Source: Kuafuiihalomonas sp039024635
GTDB lineage: Bacteria; Myxococcota; Kuafuiibacteriia; Kuafuiibacteriales; Kuafuiibacteriaceae
Length of the DNA stretch: 11,953 nt
Assembly (NCBI GenBank): GCA_039024635.1
Contig: JBCCQA010000054.1
Coordinates: 1-11,953 of the forward strand
Direction: 5' to 3'
Numbering within the stretch: position 1 is the first letter of the stretch; the number at the start of each line of letters is the position of its first letter. Position numbers and translations under genes: made by a program. Shown here piece by piece: positions 7,701-11,953 of the stretch. Under the pieces are notes generated by a model. The model saw only the letters and a list, made by a program, of their open reading frames with translations. It searched no databases and was not told where the DNA came from.

Positions 7701-8161
7701 CGTTCATCATCGAGGACCTGACCGATGCGGTCGAACAAGCGGTGCTGAACGAATTCAGGAGCATCTCGGAGCGGGGGGGCGTGCTGGGGGCAATGGAGCG
7801 GCAGTACCAGCGGAGCAAGATTCAGGAGGAGTCTTTGTACTACGAAACGCTCAAGCACAACGGCGAGCTTCCCATCGTCGGCGTCAACACCTTCCTGGAC
7901 GCCAAGGGCTCGCCCACGCTGGTGCCGGGTGAGGTCATCCGAGCCACCACCGAGGAGAAAGAGTTCGCCATCCAGTGCCGAGACCGCTTCCAGGCGCTGC
8001 GAGCCGAAGACGGCGCTGCGGAGCTCCGGCGCCTGGAAGAGGAGGCCTTGACCGACGGTAACCTCTTCGAACGCCTGATGGAGGCGACCAAGCGCTGTAC
8101 CCTAGGCCAGATCTCCACTTCACTGTACCGAGTCGGCGGCCAGTATCGCCGCAACATGTAG
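4721..8161 (+). CDS. icmF: Fused isobutyryl-CoA mutase IcmF (B12-binding, G-protein chaperone and mutase in one chain)
   Basis: A 1146-residue adenosylcobalamin enzyme that interconverts isobutyryl-CoA and n-butyryl-CoA; known family members also act on isovaleryl/pivalyl-CoA. Domain order is that of IcmF. The B12-binding domain (about 10-145) has DGHDAAI, with His25 as probable lower cobalt ligand, and a glycine run at 98-102. The MeaB-like GTPase (about 195-430) has P-loop GTGGSGKS at 203-210, ETSGIGQ from 296, and NKFD at 343-346. A helical linker precedes the mutase barrel (about 565-1146), with SISGYH giving His833. Phe594 and Gln795 stand where methylmalonyl-CoA mutase has Tyr89 and Arg207, so the substrate should lack the second carboxylate. 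The C-terminus (QISTSLYRVGGQYRRNM) is complete. ATG 4721 is preferred over TTG 4685 because homology starts just after it; the RBS is weak. It stands alone, divergent from ptrB. Confidence 0.97.
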   Translation: MTQTVRYTPRNHVRLVTAASLFDGHDAAINLMRRLLQSTGAEVIHLGHNRSVQEIVDCAIQEDVQGIAVTSYQGGHIEFFKYMYDLLKERNANIRIFGGGGGTILPEELEELHAYGIDRVYSPDDGRSMGLQGMINDLIERCDFDTQAEPVNPLLERLNEKDPQVLGRVITALENRPNEGERLHPEIVRRIKEPAAPVLGITGTGGSGKSSMVDELIRRFLLEYPERTLGIISVDPSKRKTGGALLGDRIRMNAVNSTRVYMRSLATRQANLALSKHVQWSIDVLKAAGFDLVIVETSGIGQSDTEITEHSDVSLYVMTSEYGAQTQLEKIDMLDFADVIAINKFDKRGSLDALRDVRKQYKRNHMLFEAQDKELPIHGTIASQFNDPGTNRLYRAVMDQLSAKTPADFPAQSPLMERGGAQNKIIPPDRARYLAEIAESSDGYDAFVRAQSDIASSMYQLHGTIATLRSSIGETRVEVESDDRGMVKAQAIVEGEPEYLQDLARRYNELEAQLHHDCKRLLNEWTELKARYAADKYRFEVRGKVIEQDLFTTSLSGTRVPKVALPRFKDWGDVLRWRLTENVPGFFPFSAGVFPLKRSGEDPARMFAGEGGPERTNKRFHYVSEGMPAARLSTAFDSVTLYGEDPDHRPDIYGKVGNSGVSIANLDDAKKLYSGFDLADPKTSVSMTINGPAPMLLGFFLNAAIDQGCEKYIKSEGKTEEAQKRLRAIFDQRGAEIPSYRGELPKTNDGLGLMLLGVSGDEVLPRETYEKIKADTLSKVRGTVQADILKEDQAQNTCIFSTEFALRMQGDIQAYFIQNRVRNFYSVSISGYHIAEAGANPISQLAFTLANGFTFVEYFLSRGMNIDDFAPNLSFFFSNGLDPEYSVIGRVARRIWAKAMKSKYGGNERSQKMKYHIQTSGRSLHAQEIAFNDIRTTLQALYALNDNCNSLHTNAYDEAITTPTEESVRRALAIQLIIHKELGLSKNENPLQGAFIIEDLTDAVEQAVLNEFRSISERGGVLGAMERQYQRSKIQEESLYYETLKHNGELPIVGVNTFLDAKGSPTLVPGEVIRATTEEKEFAIQCRDRFQALRAEDGAAELRRLEEEALTDGNLFERLMEATKRCTLGQISTSLYRVGGQYRRNM

Positions 8162-8411
8162 CGCCCGATGGCCACGGCATGAGCTCGTAGCTTCGGCCGG
8201 GGCTCGATGGGTCCGCCCTGCTTCCTATGGCTCTTGGTGATAGCTTCGAAGGCACTCTCTACAGCTTCCTCGGGCCCATCGTTGGCGCCCCCTCGCCCGC
8301 CTTGGACGAGTGTCGCTCAGGAGTCCCCTGAATTCGGCGCCCCGACCCTCCGGTCCGCAAGAGACCCCCTTGCGGGTCCGTCATGGCCCGAGGCGTGCAT
8401 ACCCCAGGGGA
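8162..8411. other. Intergenic region between icmF and the lipoprotein gene
   Basis: About 250 bp with no convincing gene. A frame starting at 8207 runs into the next gene in a different frame and encodes Pro/Ser/Arg-rich sequence of shadow type. No hairpin followed by a T-run is seen after icmF, so no intrinsic terminator can be named. The only structured element is the hairpin at 8352-8378. A promoter for the downstream genes is expected here, but I cannot point to a good -35/-10 pair. Confidence 0.5.
8352..8378 (+). repeat. Hairpin upstream of the lipoprotein gene
   Basis: CCGCAAG (8355-8361) and CTTGCGG (8369-8375) form a perfect 7-bp stem around a 7-base loop, extendable by two G-U pairs and one G-C. 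No T-run follows, so it is not a classical intrinsic terminator. It ends 33 bases before the preferred GTG start and could be a leader structure or operator; it would overlap the coding region if a more upstream start is used. Confidence 0.35.
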
Positions 8412-9503
8412 GTGGAGCGAGCTGTTCTTTTCCTAGCAGTGCTCGTTGCCGCGTGTGGGGCCGAAGATCAGGGGACGGGCATGCCTTCCGTCCCTTCCGA
8501 CATGGGTCGGCCAGACTTGGGGCCCCTTGTCGAACCGGCCCGCCTCGTCCCTGTGCAGCGCCAGCACTTCGGAGCCGTGTTCGAAGGGCGCGAGAAGGAA
8601 CTCTTCCTCCGCTTCGTCAATCGCAACGACCGACCGCTCCGAATCGAACGTCCCCTGGCGAGCTCCATGCCCTGCGAGGGCACGGATCCTTTCTGCGCCC
8701 CCTCAGCGCCTGAAGTCTTCGAGCTGGCGCCGGACGAAACGGGCTTCCTGACCCTACGACTTCGAGCCCCACGACTCATGGAGGGCGAGTCGTTGAGGCC
8801 CATCGAGAGGATCATCGAAGTCCGGACCGCTACTGAGCTACGTCGAGAGTTCCGACTCACCGCGACCATCCTGGTCGATCCGGCCACCAACCAATGCAGC
8901 CCACTCATCGTCGACTTCGGAGATCTGACGGCGCCCAGCTGTGCTACCGCAATCGTCGACTGTCAGACGGAGGAGGATCGGACCCTGAATCTGCAAGGGC
9001 AAACTCGAGGGGGGTCTGGTCTAGAAGAACTAGAGATCGAGATCTCTCAGCTTCCGAGGTCCGACAATCTTCAGATCACCCTTGAGTACTGCGCCAAGAC
9101 CGCTACCTCCCGACTGGACGCTCGACTAGAGCTCGATACCAGCCCCCGTACCCTGGAGCCCATCGCATTCCTCGGGAGTGGCTCAGGACCGAGAGCGATC
9201 GATCTGCCCTCCCTCGTCGAGGTGGGCCCGTGCCCACTGGGCCAAACCTGTGGGGGGCGAATCATCGTCGGCAACGATCGAGATGCCCTCGTCCGCTTGG
9301 AGCTGACGCCGATCCCTCTCGACGCCGTACCCTCGGAGTTCGCGCTCGACGAAGGCCCGGCTGGGGATCTCGGAGAGGCTACGCTCGACTGGAGCTTCAG
9401 CCCGACCGAGACTGGTCGACGACGGGCTTTCTTTCGAGTGGAGGCCAATGAACGTCCTCCCCGAAGCTTCTTGCTGGAGCTTTCAGGCGAAGGTGTCTCC
9501 TGA
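8412..9503 (+). CDS. Cysteine-rich lipoprotein with ASH/choice-of-anchor-like domains
   Basis: Predicted 363-residue exported lipoprotein. Starting at GTG 8412 gives a compact signal ERAVLFLAVLVAAC with the lipidated Cys at residue 15, then a Gly/Pro/Asp-rich spacer. Two beta-rich segments begin with a FG-type turn: HFGAVFEGREKELFLRFVNRND and later VDFGDLTAPSC. The protein ends with LELSGEGVS. This layout matches ASH (ASPM-SPD-2-Hydin) or 'choice-of-anchor' Ig-like domains common in myxobacterial surface proteins; no catalytic motif is seen. Eight cysteines follow the lipobox, compatible with four disulfides outside the cytoplasm. Frames starting further up exist (GTG 8310, TTG 8370) but add an unusually long Arg/Pro-rich leader; TTG 8370 cannot be fully excluded. 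The glycosyltransferase starts 54 bp downstream on the same strand, so they are probably co-transcribed. Function unknown. Confidence 0.8.
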   Translation: MERAVLFLAVLVAACGAEDQGTGMPSVPSDMGRPDLGPLVEPARLVPVQRQHFGAVFEGREKELFLRFVNRNDRPLRIERPLASSMPCEGTDPFCAPSAPEVFELAPDETGFLTLRLRAPRLMEGESLRPIERIIEVRTATELRREFRLTATILVDPATNQCSPLIVDFGDLTAPSCATAIVDCQTEEDRTLNLQGQTRGGSGLEELEIEISQLPRSDNLQITLEYCAKTATSRLDARLELDTSPRTLEPIAFLGSGSGPRAIDLPSLVEVGPCPLGQTCGGRIIVGNDRDALVRLELTPIPLDAVPSEFALDEGPAGDLGEATLDWSFSPTETGRRRAFFRVEANERPPRSFLLELSGEGVS

Positions 9504-9557
9504 GGATGCCGCAGCCCGCTTTGATCGCCGGCCCCCGCCCGTGTAGAGCCGTGGCTG

Positions 9558-10784
9558 GTGCGGGACGTTCTGTTCATCTCCTACCTGTTTCCGCCCATGG
9601 GTGGAGGGGGGGTTCAGCGAACCCTCTCCTTCGTGGAGGGGCTGCCTGCACACGGCTGGCGTCCGACCGTAATCTGCGCCGGACCCGACGCGCCCTATTG
9701 GGCCAAGGACCCGAGTCTGAAAGCTCGTATCCCCGAGGACGTTCGCGTGCTTAGGGTGCCGGAAGGGCCGCTGGGTTGGAGCCGGACCTTGGTGCGGCGC
9801 TTGCTGCCGGGCCGGATCCGTCGTGCCTTCGACGACCGCTTGCTCATCCCCGACCGAGCCATCCCCTGGCTGCCCACCGCGCTCGCCGCAGCCAGTCGAC
9901 AACGCCTCACTCGGGAGTTCTCCGCCATGTACACCACCGGTGCACCCTGGACCGACCATCTGGTGGGTCTTCTTTCCGCGCCGGGCACGGGGCTGCCGTG
10001 GGTCGCCGACTTCCGGGACCCATGGACCCTATCCGCCGGCGTCCCGATTCCCGAAGCCGTCCTTCCCGTTCATCAGTGGCTGGAGCGTCGGGTCTACGCC
10101 AACGCGGATAGGATCATCGCCAACACGCTGACCCAGCAGGCCGAGCTGGCGGAGGCCTTTCCGATCGTGCAGGGCAAGTCTTGCTGCATCCCCAACGGCT
10201 GGCGGGAGGCCGACTTCCCCGCCCATCTCCCACCGCCAGATCAGGAGCGCATGCTCCTCGGCTATGCCGGCTCCCTCTACGAAGGCTATACCGCACGTCC
10301 CCTCCTGGAGAGGCTGGAGCGACTCGGCGAGCGCCCTCCGCCCTACATCCTACGCTGGGTCGGCAAGACCAAGCCCTTCGACGGGATGGGCAAGAGCCCG
10401 GTACCGGCCGAACACCTGGGCTACCTCACGCAGGAAGAAGTGCTCCGCCGGATGGCCGAGTGCCGCGCCGTCTTCTTTTTCGTCCCCGACACCGCCCACG
10501 CCGAAGGTTGGGTCCCCCAAAAACTCTACGTCTACTTGCGGCTCGGCCGCCCCATCCTTGCTGTGGGTAAGGAAGGCGAAGCCATGCAGATCCTCCGAGA
10601 GGCGGGGGGGCCCGGTCTGTGCCTTCATCCCGACGAGCCGGACGAGCGGCTCCTCGACTGGCTGCATCGTTTGAGGGCCGGCGCCCTCGACGGACTTCGC
10701 TACGACCCTGAGGTCGTCGCGCGCTACTCCCGTCAGCAGACCACGGCTTCTTTGGCCCGACTCCTCGACGAGGTCGCGGCCTAG
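9558..10784 (+). CDS. GT4-type glycosyltransferase with altered EX7E motif
   Basis: A 408-residue GT-B fold protein that probably transfers a sugar from an NDP-sugar to a glycan or lipid acceptor at the cytoplasmic membrane face. The N-terminal domain opens with DVLFISYLFPPMGGGGVQR, the acceptor-side glycine loop of GT4 enzymes. The middle contains ADRIIANT and CIPNGW (the 'nG.d..F' landmark), and the C-terminal domain starts near LLGYAGSLYEG. The donor-site segment reads EGWVPQKLYVYLRLGRPILAV. The usual KLYEYL glutamate, second Glu of EX7E, is Val325, while Glu316 upstream remains. GTG 9558 is the first usable start after an in-frame stop at 9522-9524 and places the beta strand right at the N-terminus; no clear Shine-Dalgarno sequence precedes it. 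It is convergent with another GT4 gene 12 bp away. Family assignment is good; donor and acceptor are unknown. Confidence 0.88.
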   Translation: MRDVLFISYLFPPMGGGGVQRTLSFVEGLPAHGWRPTVICAGPDAPYWAKDPSLKARIPEDVRVLRVPEGPLGWSRTLVRRLLPGRIRRAFDDRLLIPDRAIPWLPTALAAASRQRLTREFSAMYTTGAPWTDHLVGLLSAPGTGLPWVADFRDPWTLSAGVPIPEAVLPVHQWLERRVYANADRIIANTLTQQAELAEAFPIVQGKSCCIPNGWREADFPAHLPPPDQERMLLGYAGSLYEGYTARPLLERLERLGERPPPYILRWVGKTKPFDGMGKSPVPAEHLGYLTQEEVLRRMAECRAVFFFVPDTAHAEGWVPQKLYVYLRLGRPILAVGKEGEAMQILREAGGPGLCLHPDEPDERLLDWLHRLRAGALDGLRYDPEVVARYSRQQTTASLARLLDEVAA

Positions 10785-10796
10785 TGTGGTCTCGGT

Positions 10797-11953
10797 CTAC
10801 GTCTCGAAGCCGGCAAGAATCTGCTCGGCGTGCCGGGACCAGGTGAACTGGGACTCCACCCAGGCCCGCCCCGCCTGTCCCATACGGGCCCGAAGGCTCG
10901 GATCGACGAGGAGCTCGGCCAGTCGATTCGCCAGTTGCTCGACCGCGTCCGGTCGCTCGGGATTGATCAAGAACCCAGTCTCGCCGTCCTTGACCACCTC
11001 CGGTACCCCGCCGCTCCGTCCTCCGACCACGGGCCGGCCCACCGCCTGCGCCTCGGCGTAGACCAGCCCGAAGCCCTCCACCCCCGGAGGCTGCTCCATG
11101 CTCCGACTGAGGAGCACGAACACATCGCACGCGGCGTAGCGGAGAGCCAGCTCGGCATCGCTGAGCTGGGCGTCCTCGAAATCCACTCGGTCCTCGAGCC
11201 TCAAATGTCTCGCCTGTCGTTGGAGGCGAGCCCGCTCTGGTCCCCGACCGACGATATGGTGGCGAAACTCCAAGCCTCGTTGAGCGAGCTTGGCCAAGGC
11301 CTCTAAGACGAGATCCAGGCCCTTACGCGGCACCAAGTTCGCCACGCTCAAGAGCGTCGGGCCTTCCCAACCGAGCCGAACTCGAGCCGCCGAAGCGCCC
11401 ATGCGCTTGGCCTCGGCCAGCTTCTCCAGGCGCACGCCGTTGACCGCGAGACGGACAGGCTTGTCGACCCAATGGCTAGCGAGGCTGGCCGTGAATCGAC
11501 TGACTGCGAAAAGTAAGTCTGCCTGCTTTAGCAGGAGCTCCGTACCGATTTGCCGGACGCCCATCGGTCCGGGCATGACGTCGACACCGTGGGCCAAGAC
11601 GCCCACCTTGGCCGCCCGTCGATGAACCCAGGGCAGGACGCTGAGGTGCTTGTGGTCGGCGAAGGAGAAAAGAGCCCCATCGAAGCGGCGACCCGACCAG
11701 CTGCGACTCAGTCGACGGAGGCCTTGAAACACCGAGCGGCTGAACTCCCATGGATGGAGGGTAGCCGAGCCGGGGTGGCGCAGTCGAAGGAGCTCCAGGT
11801 TCTCGAAGCTATCCAAGCCCTTGGGCGTCGGGGCCAAGGCCGCCGTATCCAGGACCGCGACTCGTGCGCCTTTCTCTTCCAAGGCCAGAGCCTGCTCGAG
11901 TGTGAATCGCATCCGCCCAGGGGCCTCAGGCGACGGAAATCCAGGCGTAACGA
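10797..11953 (-). CDS. GT4 glycosyltransferase, N-terminus beyond window edge
   Basis: GT-B glycosyltransferase of family GT4, PimB/WcaL-like in pattern. An ATG at 11912 would give 371 residues, but the frame stays open to the edge. The codons upstream read VTPGFPSPEAPGR, joining directly to MRFTLEQALALEEKG, the usual first beta strand and acceptor loop of GT4 enzymes. The true start therefore lies outside the window. Landmarks include FAVSRFTASLA, LAVNGVRLEKL, LSVANLVPRKGLDLVLEAL (start of the donor domain), HIVGRGPERARL, and an intact EX7E (EGFGLVYAE) followed by GRSGGVPEVV, which binds the donor nucleotide sugar. No signal peptide or membrane segment is seen; such enzymes act at the inner membrane face. 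It is convergent with the other glycosyltransferase, suggesting that a glycan locus continues to the right. Exact sugar unknown. Confidence 0.92.
   Translation of the reverse strand, partial: VTPGFPSPEAPGRMRFTLEQALALEEKGARVAVLDTAALAPTPKGLDSFENLELLRLRHPGSATLHPWEFSRSVFQGLRRLSRSWSGRRFDGALFSFADHKHLSVLPWVHRRAAKVGVLAHGVDVMPGPMGVRQIGTELLLKQADLLFAVSRFTASLASHWVDKPVRLAVNGVRLEKLAEAKRMGASAARVRLGWEGPTLLSVANLVPRKGLDLVLEALAKLAQRGLEFRHHIVGRGPERARLQRQARHLRLEDRVDFEDAQLSDAELALRYAACDVFVLLSRSMEQPPGVEGFGLVYAEAQAVGRPVVGGRSGGVPEVVKDGETGFLINPERPDAVEQLANRLAELLVDPSLRARMGQAGRAWVESQFTWSRHAEQILAGFET

Noticed and set aside
8302..8334. Possible promoter TTGGAC / TGAATT upstream of the lipoprotein gene
   Set aside because: Spacing is about 21 bp and both boxes are poor; not better than chance.
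8207..8713. Plus-strand frame beginning with a hydrophobic stretch in the gap after icmF
   Set aside because: After the first 20 residues it is Pro/Ser/Arg-rich and overlaps the lipoprotein gene in another frame for about 300 bases.
9032..9047. Palindrome AGAGATC-GA-GATCTCT inside the lipoprotein gene
   Set aside because: It encodes alternating Glu/Ile codons (EIEIS) within a coding region, far from any start; most likely coincidence rather than an operator.

Overview
This 11.95 kb window is GC-rich bacterial chromosome, densely packed with protein genes. Two lipoprotein signal peptides point to a Gram-negative-type envelope. The mix of a fused isobutyryl-CoA mutase, oligopeptidase B, a lipoprotein-anchored dienelactone-hydrolase-like protein and a cysteine-rich lipoprotein of ASH/choice-of-anchor type suggests a myxobacterium or related deltaproteobacterium. 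That placement is inference; there is no rRNA or other phylogenetic marker. I see no tRNA, rRNA, CRISPR array, insertion sequence, integrase, phage gene or plasmid gene.

Layout. (1) 1-600 (+): 3' end of a gene that enters from the left edge; it may encode the C-terminal part of an exported alpha/beta-hydrolase-like protein. (2) 4640-602 (-): a probable three-gene operon read leftwards: oligopeptidase B (ptrB/opdB), a class B J-domain co-chaperone whose ATG overlaps the peptidase stop codon, and a dienelactone-hydrolase-family lipoprotein. (3) 4641-4720: a short divergent intergenic region with a 7-bp inverted repeat beside the peptidase start. (4) 4721-8161 (+): icmF, a complete fused B12-binding / G-protein chaperone / mutase polypeptide. 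(5) 8162-8411: 250 bp without a convincing gene, holding one hairpin. (6) 8412-10784 (+): an ASH-like lipoprotein followed 54 bp later by a GT4-type glycosyltransferase. (7) 10797 to the right edge (-): a second GT4 glycosyltransferase, convergent with the first and cut off at its N-terminus by the window edge.

How the genes may work together. The minus-strand operon joins a cytoplasmic peptidase with a chaperone partner, which suggests a protein or peptide quality-control role; the third gene acts outside the cytoplasm and its link is unclear. IcmF works in branched-chain and short-chain acyl-CoA metabolism and needs adenosylcobalamin. The two glycosyltransferases at the right probably belong to a polysaccharide or glycoconjugate locus that continues past the edge.

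The window looks mostly like ordinary housekeeping and accessory metabolism. I did not find a convincing undescribed multi-gene system. The most interesting points are residue-level departures: a Glu-to-Pro change at a known specificity position of oligopeptidase B, and a Glu-to-Val change at the EX7E position of the first glycosyltransferase.
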